Assembly (NCBI GenBank): GCA_963675945.1
Contig: OY780932.1
Coordinates: 806,001-870,000, forward strand
Length of the DNA: 64,000 bases
Source: G963556115 sp963675945
Lineage (GTDB): Bacteria > Planctomycetota > SZUA-567
Reading direction: 5' to 3'
This document shows, piece by piece, positions 15,367-25,633 of this stretch. A model generated the notes under the pieces. That model saw only the letters and a list, made by a program, of their open reading frames with translations, ran no database searches and was not told the origin of the DNA. Position numbers and translations under genes: made by a program. The stretch's first letter is position 1; every line of letters starts with the position of its first letter.

Positions 15367-15688
15367 GCTTAACGTCAACAAATTTACTCGTCAAATACCA
15401 TACAAACTATAACTTCAAAGTATAAAAGACATTATATGCCGCCATACTATTTTATTATCTGGTCATAACTGATCCTACCAGAAATTTTAAAGCAACTCCA
15501 CCTCCCACCCTGCGCAACCTACCCAACCTCTACGGAGAAAACTTCCGGCAATTCATTCTCTTTTCTCCAGACCAAATACTAAATAATCCTCCCTAAGTAA
15601 GCCGTAGCCCACATGATATTTAATCTTTGTAACTATATTTTTACAGCTTAACCTGGAGTTATATAACTAACATGTTTTTACGCATCAA
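15367..15688. other. Intergenic region, no gene seen
   Basis: Short minus-strand frames stop within a dozen codons. A weak hairpin TCTGGT/ACCAGA lies near 15460-15485. A small RNA ending at the terminator 15321-15366 is possible but has no direct support. Confidence 0.3.
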
Positions 15689-17257
15689 TTAAATCACCTC
15701 GATAATATCCCGGCATTTAAAGGGCTTCTTGATAAAGCCCTTGGCTCCCAAAGCAAGTAGATCGGCAATGCTCTGCTCCGACTTATAACCAGAGACAATA
15801 TATACAACTGCGTCCGGATCCAACTCCATAATCCTCTTGAGTACCTCATCACCCGACATCTGAGGCATAATATAATCAAGAAAGACCAAGCGTATCTTAC
15901 TCTTGAATCTGGCGAATAGCTCCAATCCTTGCATACCATTACTGGCGGTGAGCACTCGATATGACTGAGCTGGAATTATATCCTCAAGCAGGATCCGGCT
16001 CATCTTGTTATCATCAATTACCAGAATATAATCATAATCCTCATCCATTGAACCGGCAAGACCTTCACCAGTATCGCTATAATCAACCGGACCAGCCTCT
16101 ACTGGCAAAAGAATAGTTACAACCGTACCCTCCCCTTCACTACTACGGATGTTAATCTCTCCTCCATGATTCTCCACAATTCCGTAAGCAGCAGCCAAAC
16201 TCATACCGCCCCCCAAGCTTAAATCCTTGGTAGTAAAGAAAGGCTCGAATACCCGATCAATATTCTCCTGCGGAATCCCCACTCCATTATCAGAGACTCT
16301 AATCTGAACATAACCACTACCCTTGAGTTTATTGAGTTTGAACCCACTCTCTATTTCAGTATCAGCCGAACTGGCGATATCAAAGATCAGCTCCCCGTGT
16401 TCCTGTTTACTCATTGCCTCCACTGCATTCATCACCACCGTATTCACCACACTCTCGATCTGGCTATAATCACCGACAATAATCGGCTCTACAACTGCAA
16501 TATTAACGATAACCTCGATATACGGGTATTTCTCCAGAACATTATTCTTTGCCGCTTGTATAATCTCTAGTATATTTATTCTGCTTACCTGATATTTGCC
16601 TTTACCGGCAAAGGCCAGCAGATTGCTGATCAGAATCGCACAACGCTCGCCACACTCGGTAATCAGATCAGCCAGGCTCATAATGCCAGCATCGATAGTA
16701 CGATCTTTTATCAGATCCGCAAACCCCATAATCCCATTGAGCTGATTGTTAAAATCATGAGCTATACCCCCGGCCAACAGACCGAGCAGTTGATTCTTTT
16801 CCGCTTTGGCCAACCTCTCCTGCGCCCGGGTAAGCGCCTCCTGTTTATAGATTATCCGCAACTGATTATAGACTCTGGAGAGTAATACCGTAGGTGAAAA
16901 AGGTTTAGAGATATAGTCATAGCCGCCGGCCGCAAAGCCTTGCTGCAAGGTTTCATCATCAATCTTTGCCGTAAGGAAGATAACCGCTATATGCATTGTA
17001 GCAACATTTGCCTTCAACCGTTTACAGGTCTCAATACCGTCCATTTCCGGCATCATAATATCGAGAAGGATAATATCCGGCTGCTCACTCTCGGCAATAC
17101 TCAAGCATTCCACGCCTGATTCTGCATAAAGCAGGGTAAAACCATCTGGTGCCAGAATCGAGGCCGCAACCTCGATATTATCTGTTTTATCATCGACAAT
17201 AAGAAGCTTAATTTTGGTATTATTACCACGAATAGTCTCAAATACTGGGCATTTCAT
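15689..17257 (-). CDS. Two-component protein: REC - histidine kinase - REC
   Basis: 522 residues, soluble. Receiver 1 at ~15-130 (LLIVDDKTDN, acceptor Asp in IILLDIMMPEMDG, Lys in ISKPFSP). Histidine kinase at ~155-400 (phospho-His in LAGGIAHDFNNQLNG, N-box VVMNAVEAM, G-box DNGVGIP, then GGGMSLAAAYGIVE). Receiver 2 at ~405-522 (ILVIDDNKMS, Asp in VFLDYIMPQMSG, Lys in IKKPFK). The IAHDFNN phosphorylation box is typical of kinases working with receivers in the same chain. The start is placed at the fifth codon of the longest frame because GAGG lies seven bases before that ATG. It begins one base after the giant kinase's stop, so the two are translationally linked. Confidence 0.9.
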   Translation of the reverse strand: MKCPVFETIRGNNTKIKLLIVDDKTDNIEVAASILAPDGFTLLYAESGVECLSIAESEQPDIILLDIMMPEMDGIETCKRLKANVATMHIAVIFLTAKIDDETLQQGFAAGGYDYISKPFSPTVLLSRVYNQLRIIYKQEALTRAQERLAKAEKNQLLGLLAGGIAHDFNNQLNGIMGFADLIKDRTIDAGIMSLADLITECGERCAILISNLLAFAGKGKYQVSRINILEIIQAAKNNVLEKYPYIEVIVNIAVVEPIIVGDYSQIESVVNTVVMNAVEAMSKQEHGELIFDIASSADTEIESGFKLNKLKGSGYVQIRVSDNGVGIPQENIDRVFEPFFTTKDLSLGGGMSLAAAYGIVENHGGEINIRSSEGEGTVVTILLPVEAGPVDYSDTGEGLAGSMDEDYDYILVIDDNKMSRILLEDIIPAQSYRVLTASNGMQGLELFARFKSKIRLVFLDYIMPQMSGDEVLKRIMELDPDAVVYIVSGYKSEQSIADLLALGAKGFIKKPFKCRDIIEVI

Positions 17258-17258
17258 T

Positions 17259-20200
17259 TCAAACCTCATCTTTTAAAAACTGCTTTACAATATACATAAT
17301 ATCCGGAAGCTTGAATGTCGCAACATTCCGCTGCAACCTATTTGCAATATTAATCAGAGTCTCATCCTCTTCTTCTTCGGCAAATTCCAGTAACCTCTGC
17401 GCCACCCGTTGCGCATCATCAATCACAATTCCATGAGACATTGCGGCGAACACCGAACCAAACTCCTCCAGAACCTTCTTCCGAACCGAAGTTGCCAGAT
17501 CGTCAACCCTACTCTCGCGCACAATACTTACTGTCTCTGTATTATCCGTAAAACTCTCACGCGGTACAATAAATTTCCCGATAACCTCTGAAAATGCCTC
17601 CAGGGTAATCGGTTTGATAATTATCGCATTATACAATGAAGTATCGAAGTGCTCATCCGGCTCGGAGTAGCCGGTCAAAGCTATTATCGCAATATTCTTT
17701 TTCCGCACACTCTCCAGCATCTTGCCATAGGACACCATATCGCGCTCCTCCACTAGCAGGACGCTGGTCAGTACCAGAGAAAAATCCTCTTCCACGAGCA
17801 GCTCTAAAGCATCCCCCACAAAACTAGTCGTCTCAACCCTGAGCCCCATGGTTGTAAGCATACTTGCAATTATAGTCAGATCATTCTGATTATTACTGAC
17901 CAAAAGGACACTCTGCTTATCAAAGGTATTAATACTTCCAACCGTAGACGAAGATTTTTCGTCTCTACGCATAGTAGTATACTCTACATTATTCAACACA
18001 ATAATAAATTCACTGCCCTCACCCACCACGCTTTTCAAGCGTATCTCCCCATCCATAAGCTCTACCAGCCTTTTGGATATACTCAGCCCCAACCCTGTCC
18101 CCTCATATCTACGGGTACTACTGCTTTCATGCTGCTCAAAAGATTCAAATACCCGGCTTTGAGCCTGCTTGGGGATACCAATACCACTATCTTTTACCGC
18201 TATGCGGAGTTCGCCAGCGGTTTTAGTACTATACTGTTTATAGGCTGTGCTCACCTCAATACTGCCAGTACTGGTAAACTTAACCGCATTGCCGATAACA
18301 TTGATAAGCACTTGGCGCACTCTTACTTTATCCAGAATGAGAGCCAGGTTGCTCGAATATTCCTTGATATCCAGAGTCAAATTCTTTATCCTGGCCTTGA
18401 CCTCAAACATTGCCCTCATCTCCTCCAGCAACTCACTCAGATTGAGCGGCGCAAGGCTCAGCGTAAGCTTATCAGCCTCCATTCTTGAAAAATCCAGAAC
18501 ATTATTGATCAGACTGAGAAGTCCGATTGCAGCGGTATGAATCGATCCGGCATAAGATGCCGACTTAGCGTCAAGCTTCTCATACTGCAATAACCCACTA
18601 AAACCAATTATCGCATTGAGGGGTGTACGTATCTCATGCGTAATCGTCGAGAGGAAGGTGCTCTTGGCCTTGTTTGCCATCTCCGCTCGTTCATACGCCT
18701 CCTTGAGACTGAGCTGAATATCCCTGAACTCAGAGACATCAGCAAAGGTCTTTACCAGAGAGGTTACCTGCTGCTGCTCATCCCTGATTGGATTGAGCGA
18801 TACATAGAGTTCCTTGCCGTTATAGCTCAGTGATTCGGTAAACTCCTCCGACAAACCCTGTATTACCTCCACTGTATTACTGGTAACATCCGGTTTAGCG
18901 CTACCGTAAACGATATAATTATACTCCTTCGATAAGGGAACCAATTCGCTGCAATCAAATATCTTATAAGTCGATTCATTCGCCCAGATTATCTCCAGAT
19001 CCTTATTGATATATACCACCGACTCCTGAATACTACCCAAGATCAGCTTTTTCTGCTCTTCACTGGCTTTGAGCTCCTTCTGCACATAGTTTAATTCGGT
19101 AATATCAAGAATACATCCGGTGCTGCCTATCCATTCTCCAGCCTCAGAAAATTTATTGTTGGCAAATACCTCAACTATCTTCGCCTCTCCAGCTTTTTCT
19201 ATACGTAGCTCTATCGCAAATTTAGCGAGTTGTTCACTTCTAACCCGCTCCTGATATGCCTCCAGCCTCTCTCTATCCTCCTTGACTACATTTACCATCA
19301 ACTCCTGAATAGTGACGGAACCACTCCCGAAAACATCAAGCATAAAGAGCTCCGCACTGAGTTTATCACAGATCATCTCCCCAGTCTTGGGCTGGTACTC
19401 GTAATACAGCAGCTTTGCCAGATCATATGCCTGTTCCAGCCGTTCCCGTGCTACGTTTTCTGCCTGGACAATATCGGTAACATCAATCCTAACCCCGAGC
19501 ACACTCGTAAGTTCATTCTGCGCATCCAATTCAGCAGATATATCCACCCGGTTATAACGTATTACCCCATCATCACTGGATTTATAGCTAACCCTAAAGT
19601 AATTTACCTGGCGCCCGAGTAAGCGCTCCCACAGCTCATTAAGCTCTGCAAAATCCTCCTCCACAATATCTACAATAATATCACGCAGATTAAAATCCTT
19701 ATCAATAAAGAGGTGTGTCTCTTTCCTGCCCCCACCAATAACCACCTTTTTAGTCTTGAGATTATAGACAAAATATGATACTCCGGCCAATTTAATTACA
19801 TTGCCAAGTATCGTCTTGGTCTGGGTCAACTGCTTGCGATAAGCAGCTTCAGAACTGATATCCTTGAGCACAATTACCGCCCCGAGAATCTCGGCAGTCG
19901 AGGTATTAAGAATAGGCGTGGTTATAGCAGTTACTGGTATCTGGTTCTGCCGTTGCTCGACCAATAGCAGATTATGCTGAATATCTACCGTCTTCTTCTC
20001 ATTTAGCGCGATAATGACCGGATTCTCTATCTCCTGCATTTTGGCTGCATTGAAAAATTTAAAGATATCCTGTGTCTGATGGCCAAGGGCATTCTTCTCA
20101 CTACACTGAAGCAGTTCTTCCGCTGCCAGATTCAACTGCACTATTCGGCCCGAAATATCTGTAGCGATCACCCCGTCACCGATAGAGTGCATTGTCGCCT

Positions 20201-22856
20201 TGAGCCAGGCTCTCTCCTCTAAAAGATGCTTCTCAGAGATATGCAGCTTGAGATAGGCTTTTCTGGTTGTATAGACCCAGAGAGCCAGAAGAATAGTAAG
20301 AATACCCAGAGCCCATGGACCAACCATAACCAAAACTTTACCAAGCGGAAGCGGTGATCTCTGCACACAATAGTATTTCTCAAGTAATGCCGAGATATCT
20401 GCGCGCGGCATGACTAATATACACTTATTTATAATACTACTACTGATTGCACTGTCCTCAGCAGATAAAATACCCAGAGAAAAGTGTAAAAAGCAATCAT
20501 ACTGCAAGTTATACACCAGCTTGGCATACTTCGGATTAATCCGATAAGACTCCCCATTCAACTCTGAGATAAAAGCAATATCCAGACTACCAGCCTGCAC
20601 CTGCTTCAAAGCTTGCTGAGGCGTATCAACCAGTATTACCTGGCTATGCTTGTACTTCAACTGCAAATAGCGATAAAGACTCCCGTAACCTGCCGGTACG
20701 CCGATATTGCTCTTGCCGTCTCCAGGATAGTCGGTACTCTCCCTGCTAACCGCCATTACCGGTATTTTAAGATAAGGCAGAGTACTCTTGCTCACCCCGC
20801 TCTCTTGCCCCATGGAAAAACTGAGAGCTTCCACTCCATACGTCTGCACAAGCTCCTGCTCGCTACTCCCCGGCGGGACCTCAACAAATTCAGGTGTAAG
20901 CTCGACAGGTAATATGATACTCCGGAGAATATCGGGCAACAACCCTTCTACCACCCCATTATTATTCCAATTCTGAAGTAAGCCGTAATTACCAGCACAA
21001 CCTATAATCAACTTTCTATGTTTACGAATCCAGGTCAATTCTTCCGGGGTAAAGATAGGATATATCCGGCTCTGAAATTTATTATAATAAGCAAATACAT
21101 TATAGAGATTTTCAAAACCGAGCTTATTTATCTCTGCATTCAAAAATTCAATTTCAGCGACTTGTTGTTTATCCAAATCGTCATTGCTGAATAGTGCCGG
21201 AGCTAATTTTATCTTGGTCTCACAGAACCTGTTCTTTTTGAACCGTTGAGTAGTACTGAGACCACTGAGCATCTGCGCTGCAACCATATCCTCCATAAAG
21301 AAAGCATCAAAATCACCACTATCCAAGCTTTCAAGTAAACCCTGCCGGTTCTTATAGATCACCAGAGTAACCCCGGGTATCATCTGGGTTAAAAAATCAC
21401 GAAAAGAACAGTTCTTGACTAGCGCTACCCGTTTATTACTATAACCACGCCATTCATACTGTGGAAGGTCATCGCGCAAGACATACATTGAAGCCGTTGT
21501 AACCAAGAATGGAGATATCTTATCCGCGCCATACATCTGTCTTTCGGTCGTGACTACCTCACTCCTGCCACCCACTACGGGATAAAACACCCCTTCTTCG
21601 GCGCCACCCTTATCATAACTATCCAAAGCCTGAAATTCAATATCTATACCGCTATTATGGGCTAGAATTCGCCAAATATCGATCAGCGCTCCAGCAAGCT
21701 TGCCCTCAGCTGTCCGTTGTACCCAGGGCGACTCCTCGGTATAGAGTACTCGGAGCTTACGCGCTCCAAACAATTTGCCCTGCGCCAAGGTCTCCGGCTT
21801 GCAGCAGAATTGAACATTAGCCCCCAGTACAGCATAATCAGCCGCAAAATGCTGCATGACCTTCCAATTCATTACCGTAGAATTGCTATTTAAAATACTA
21901 ATACTAATATCAGAAGCCTGCAATTTACCAGAAAGAATATCAGGAGCGATATAATTACTGATTATCCGATATATTTCCGCTACATCTGGAATCACCCCAC
22001 CCAGAGCTCCAAGCTTGATAAACGCCCGTTTATTGGTAAACACCGGTATGCTGTAATCGCTTAAAACCTTGTCAAGCAGCTTGAGTTTCTGCTCCTGCCC
22101 TGCAGCTCCGATCCCCCATGAATCAATAAAGACACAACAATTATTCGGAAGAGATTCAATCCTACCTAAAAATTCTGCATCACTTACCCGGTCTTCATTG
22201 AGATAGATTGCCGAGAGCCTGGTATACTTGCGCATCTCCTCTTTGATAATTCTTCTAGTTGCAGCGCCCTGCTCAGAATTATCCGTAATAACCGCTACAT
22301 ACTCCAGCTCCGGGAAGAGGCTCAGAGCCAACTCAAGGTTAGCCCTAATCAAGGGTTTGCTCTCTATACCACTGAGATTAGCATATTTTAGCTTGTCAAA
22401 ATTATTAGCATCATAGATAATTACCGGTGAATTCCCGAGCGGGGCGGCTCCAAGTTCATAGATAGTATGTAACGCACTGTTCCCTTTGGAGATTATCAGA
22501 TCAAAGTACCCGCACGGGTACTGTGAGAGCAGCATATTAAGCCGCTCCAGGCGGTACTCCTCACTCGTAATACGCTTGGAGTCCAGAGTAATAATCGTTA
22601 TTTCAATATTATGGTTGAATTTTCTAAGTTCGGCTATTAGCTGATCAAGATCATTATCATCAAAACTGTCCCCCAGATGCGCTGAATCCACTACCAGAAT
22701 ATTCTTACTCGCTGCGTCCGCCGAGATCTCTTCAGCAACCGAGCTAACATGCGCCAGGGTCAAAAACAGAACGCACCAGCCACAGAACCACCACCAAACT
22801 CGCACCGAGTTTATAACTCTCGCCACCCTGCTTGTATGGAGTTCTCCATCCTGCAT
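17259..22856 (-). CDS. Giant hybrid sensor kinase with three binding-protein-like sensors
   Basis: 1,865 residues. Signal/anchor segment ~18-42. Periplasmic part: ~50-340 resembles ABC-type substrate-binding sensor domains (ILVVDSAHLGDSF), then two extracellular solute-binding (SBP_bac_3-like) modules at ~365-620 and ~630-850. Membrane segment ~858-885. Cytoplasm: about four PAS regions (~905-1400), HisKA (phospho-His in STITHEIRTPLNAIIG), ATPase (NVIGNAVKFTS, DSGIGIP, GTGLGLSISKRLVE), and a receiver-like domain where LVLTSVLL replaces the expected acceptor Asp motif. A short helical tail (~1795-1865) follows. AAGGAGG precedes the ATG. Output probably goes to the adjacent REC-kinase-REC protein. 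The ligands (amino acids, sugars or others) are unknown. Confidence 0.9.
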   Translation of the reverse strand: MQDGELHTSRVARVINSVRVWWWFCGWCVLFLTLAHVSSVAEEISADAASKNILVVDSAHLGDSFDDNDLDQLIAELRKFNHNIEITIITLDSKRITSEEYRLERLNMLLSQYPCGYFDLIISKGNSALHTIYELGAAPLGNSPVIIYDANNFDKLKYANLSGIESKPLIRANLELALSLFPELEYVAVITDNSEQGAATRRIIKEEMRKYTRLSAIYLNEDRVSDAEFLGRIESLPNNCCVFIDSWGIGAAGQEQKLKLLDKVLSDYSIPVFTNKRAFIKLGALGGVIPDVAEIYRIISNYIAPDILSGKLQASDISISILNSNSTVMNWKVMQHFAADYAVLGANVQFCCKPETLAQGKLFGARKLRVLYTEESPWVQRTAEGKLAGALIDIWRILAHNSGIDIEFQALDSYDKGGAEEGVFYPVVGGRSEVVTTERQMYGADKISPFLVTTASMYVLRDDLPQYEWRGYSNKRVALVKNCSFRDFLTQMIPGVTLVIYKNRQGLLESLDSGDFDAFFMEDMVAAQMLSGLSTTQRFKKNRFCETKIKLAPALFSNDDLDKQQVAEIEFLNAEINKLGFENLYNVFAYYNKFQSRIYPIFTPEELTWIRKHRKLIIGCAGNYGLLQNWNNNGVVEGLLPDILRSIILPVELTPEFVEVPPGSSEQELVQTYGVEALSFSMGQESGVSKSTLPYLKIPVMAVSRESTDYPGDGKSNIGVPAGYGSLYRYLQLKYKHSQVILVDTPQQALKQVQAGSLDIAFISELNGESYRINPKYAKLVYNLQYDCFLHFSLGILSAEDSAISSSIINKCILVMPRADISALLEKYYCVQRSPLPLGKVLVMVGPWALGILTILLALWVYTTRKAYLKLHISEKHLLEERAWLKATMHSIGDGVIATDISGRIVQLNLAAEELLQCSEKNALGHQTQDIFKFFNAAKMQEIENPVIIALNEKKTVDIQHNLLLVEQRQNQIPVTAITTPILNTSTAEILGAVIVLKDISSEAAYRKQLTQTKTILGNVIKLAGVSYFVYNLKTKKVVIGGGRKETHLFIDKDFNLRDIIVDIVEEDFAELNELWERLLGRQVNYFRVSYKSSDDGVIRYNRVDISAELDAQNELTSVLGVRIDVTDIVQAENVARERLEQAYDLAKLLYYEYQPKTGEMICDKLSAELFMLDVFGSGSVTIQELMVNVVKEDRERLEAYQERVRSEQLAKFAIELRIEKAGEAKIVEVFANNKFSEAGEWIGSTGCILDITELNYVQKELKASEEQKKLILGSIQESVVYINKDLEIIWANESTYKIFDCSELVPLSKEYNYIVYGSAKPDVTSNTVEVIQGLSEEFTESLSYNGKELYVSLNPIRDEQQQVTSLVKTFADVSEFRDIQLSLKEAYERAEMANKAKSTFLSTITHEIRTPLNAIIGFSGLLQYEKLDAKSASYAGSIHTAAIGLLSLINNVLDFSRMEADKLTLSLAPLNLSELLEEMRAMFEVKARIKNLTLDIKEYSSNLALILDKVRVRQVLINVIGNAVKFTSTGSIEVSTAYKQYSTKTAGELRIAVKDSGIGIPKQAQSRVFESFEQHESSSTRRYEGTGLGLSISKRLVELMDGEIRLKSVVGEGSEFIIVLNNVEYTTMRRDEKSSSTVGSINTFDKQSVLLVSNNQNDLTIIASMLTTMGLRVETTSFVGDALELLVEEDFSLVLTSVLLVEERDMVSYGKMLESVRKKNIAIIALTGYSEPDEHFDTSLYNAIIIKPITLEAFSEVIGKFIVPRESFTDNTETVSIVRESRVDDLATSVRKKVLEEFGSVFAAMSHGIVIDDAQRVAQRLLEFAEEEEDETLINIANRLQRNVATFKLPDIMYIVKQFLKDEV

Positions 22857-22908
22857 AAAGCCTCCTTATACCTGCATTATACACTATACAGCTAGAGACA
22901 GATAATTT

Positions 22909-25449
22909 TTATTTGATTTCCCCGGCACATAAAACTAGTAACTGCTTAACATCGATTATCTGCACGCCCAGACTCTCAGCTTTGCTCAACTTTGATCCTG
23001 CCTTATCTCCGGCAACCAGATAATCTGTAGACTTTGAGACTGCGCTGGCAACTCTGCCCCCTGCCGCCTCAATTAGACTCTTTGCTTCACTCCGCCCCAT
23101 ACCCGGCAGCGTACCGGTGATCACAAAGGATTTCCCACTCAAAATTGGCGTACCCGCCACACCTGCTGTCTCACTCTCAGTACTCACTCCCGCCTGCATA
23201 AGACGCTCCAAAATCAACCGGTTAGCTTTATTCTGCAGAAAAGCCACCAACGACCTTGCCACCACCTCACCCAGAGTCCGCTTCACATCCGAAGTTCCAA
23301 GTTCAACTCCCGCGAGATCAGATTCACTGGCAGCCAACAGCTTAGTCACATCACCGGCAAAAGCCTTAGCCACCGCCTCACGCTTCTTCACCCCAAAGCC
23401 GGAGAGATTAAGACGTTCCAATTTTTTCTCCAGCGTCTGCCCAGGCTTGATCAGCAATTCTCGGGCACTCTCGATTCTAAGCATGCCATACAACTGTTTC
23501 GCCGCCTTAGTGCCAAGCGTGCGATAAGAGAAGGTCTCGCCTGCGCTGAGTCCGGCAATTTCAGTCGCGTCTGCAGTATAAAGTCTAGCCAGACTCGTGA
23601 AATGACCAGCAATTATTCTGGCCGCCGTCTCCCCAAGCTGCTCAATTGCCAAAGCCGCCAGAAGCCGTTCCAACCCCCTAGCCTTAGACGCCTCAATCGC
23701 CGCTAACATATTCTCGGCATTCTTATACTCCGGCGGCACATACTCTTTTCTCCCCGCCGCCACTAATTGTGCATTCCACATACTCCGTAATTCCTGGAGT
23801 TCACAGCCTTCAAGCGCATTAGTATTCCCCGTCTTCCCGTTTCGGCTCAAATTCTCGAGCAACTTCTTGCGTTCGGTATCCTCCCAGAGTTCACGCAAAT
23901 CCGCAAAGCTCAGAGCATAAATATCAGCCACATCATGTAGCTTCCCACGCTCAAGCAGACTGTCAATAACCGCCGGCCCAAAACCCTCTATATCCATCGC
24001 CGCCCGTGAGACAAAGTGCAAAAGCCGCGCTCTGAGCTGCGCCGGACAGGATATATTCTGGCAATAATACGCCACTTTACCCTCTGCCTGCGCTACCTCA
24101 CTCCCGCAAGCGGGGCAGGTCGCAGGCATCTCAAACTCTATCTCTTCCCCCGTCCGCGCAGTATGCAGACTCCTGGCTACCTGAGGAATAATCTCTCCCG
24201 CCTTCTCGATAAGCACCCGGTCACCGATGCGGATATCCTTCTGCCGAATATTATCCAGGTTATGCAGCGTGGCATGTGACACCGTCGAACCGGAGACAAA
24301 TACCGGTTCCAAATCAGCAACCGGCGTAAGTGTTCCAAATTTTCCGACCTGGAGACGGATATCTATAATCCGCGTCTCTTCCTGCTCCGGTTCAAACTTA
24401 AAGGCAATCGCCCAATTCGGACTCTTAGCATCCTCTCCCAGACGCTCCTGCATCTGCAGATCATCGACCTTGATCACCATACCATCGGTATCATAACTCA
24501 AATCCCGCCGCAACTGCTCAAGCTCATCCTTGCGGGCAATTACCTCGCTATAGTTCTTACATACCCGGCGCAGGGGGTTAACGGCAAACCCCAGTTTCTC
24601 GAGCTCTGCCAGTGCTCCCGCCTGTGTCTGAACCCCCAGAACCTCCGGCGAAGGTGTCGAGTACGCCCATAAGCTTAATTTTGACCTTTTGATCTGCTCA
24701 AGCTTCTCCTGATATCGCTGCTGCTCCGCAACTGTCTTCCGCTTCAATTCCTGCGCCGAGAGCATCTTGGTCTTGAGCGCTCCGGCAGCGGCGTTACGCG
24801 GATTGGCAAAGATTCTTTCATCACCGCGCTGCTCCTGCAGACTGACTATCTCCTTGAAAGCCAGGCGCGGCATATAGACCTCACCCCGCACCTCAAGCCT
24901 GGCCGGCACCGCAGCGGCAGCCGACTCCTCACCTGCAAACAAACCGCCGTCTGGCGCTAAATCCGGATGCACCCCAAGCTCCCGGGGCAGCTCCACATAC
25001 TCCAGCACCGCCGTCACATCCTCTCCAATCAGCCCATTCCCTCTGGTCGCTCCCCGAACCAATTTTCCATTCTCATAAATCAACGATAACGCCAGACCAT
25101 CTATCTTCATCTCGGTCATATAGGCCAGTTCACTCCCGGCAAGTGACTCACAGCGCTTAACAAACTTCTGAATTCCCGCCTCATCATAGCAATTGGAGAT
25201 ACTCATCATCTTCGGATTATGCCGAACCAGCCCTCCCGCACCAGCAGCCACCTCGGCGCCGACCTTCTGAGACGGAGAGTCAGGAGTAACTAGCTCGGGA
25301 TACTCCTGCTCCAGCTCCAACAACCGCTCCAGCAGCGCATCATATTCACGATCCGCTATCTCCGGCGCTGCCTCATTATAATAGAGCTGATTATGCCGTT
25401 TCAGCGTCTCTACCAGCTCCAGATAATCCTTACGGGTATTCGCATCCAT
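22909..25449 (-). CDS. ligA: NAD+-dependent DNA ligase
   Basis: 846 residues. Seals nicks in replication and repair using NAD+. Seen in order: the NAD+-binding N-terminal domain (NQLYYNEAAPEIADREYDAL), the adenylation motif with catalytic Lys in MKIDGLAL, AIAFKFEPE before the OB fold, a four-Cys zinc finger (CPACGSEV and CQNISCPAQ), helix-hairpin-helix repeats, and a C-terminal BRCT domain (GKSFVITGTLPGMGR). Typical LigA has ~670 residues. The excess lies in inserts within the adenylation region (about residues 245-290) and around 555-625 (from LRELWEDTERK to ARGLERLL). The start has only a weak ribosome site. Confidence 0.95.
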   Translation of the reverse strand: MDANTRKDYLELVETLKRHNQLYYNEAAPEIADREYDALLERLLELEQEYPELVTPDSPSQKVGAEVAAGAGGLVRHNPKMMSISNCYDEAGIQKFVKRCESLAGSELAYMTEMKIDGLALSLIYENGKLVRGATRGNGLIGEDVTAVLEYVELPRELGVHPDLAPDGGLFAGEESAAAAVPARLEVRGEVYMPRLAFKEIVSLQEQRGDERIFANPRNAAAGALKTKMLSAQELKRKTVAEQQRYQEKLEQIKRSKLSLWAYSTPSPEVLGVQTQAGALAELEKLGFAVNPLRRVCKNYSEVIARKDELEQLRRDLSYDTDGMVIKVDDLQMQERLGEDAKSPNWAIAFKFEPEQEETRIIDIRLQVGKFGTLTPVADLEPVFVSGSTVSHATLHNLDNIRQKDIRIGDRVLIEKAGEIIPQVARSLHTARTGEEIEFEMPATCPACGSEVAQAEGKVAYYCQNISCPAQLRARLLHFVSRAAMDIEGFGPAVIDSLLERGKLHDVADIYALSFADLRELWEDTERKKLLENLSRNGKTGNTNALEGCELQELRSMWNAQLVAAGRKEYVPPEYKNAENMLAAIEASKARGLERLLAALAIEQLGETAARIIAGHFTSLARLYTADATEIAGLSAGETFSYRTLGTKAAKQLYGMLRIESARELLIKPGQTLEKKLERLNLSGFGVKKREAVAKAFAGDVTKLLAASESDLAGVELGTSDVKRTLGEVVARSLVAFLQNKANRLILERLMQAGVSTESETAGVAGTPILSGKSFVITGTLPGMGRSEAKSLIEAAGGRVASAVSKSTDYLVAGDKAGSKLSKAESLGVQIIDVKQLLVLCAGEIK

Positions 25450-25633
25450 ATATTTCTCTACAACATACTTATTCTACAATAAAAAAAAAGCCCCCGGAAT
25501 TGAGCATACCCACTATTTACTTTGACCACCGTTTGAGAGAGAGAGAAATGACAGTAAAAATAAAGTTGTGTTTATACCAAATTACCGAGGACTAAAAGCC
25601 ATAATAATCAGCACTATTTTCAGATTAAGACAG

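Noticed and set aside
25476..25510. Terminator between purE and ligA (GC-rich stretch next to nine A)
   Set aside because: The GC part has no proper complementary arm, giving at most a 4 bp stem.
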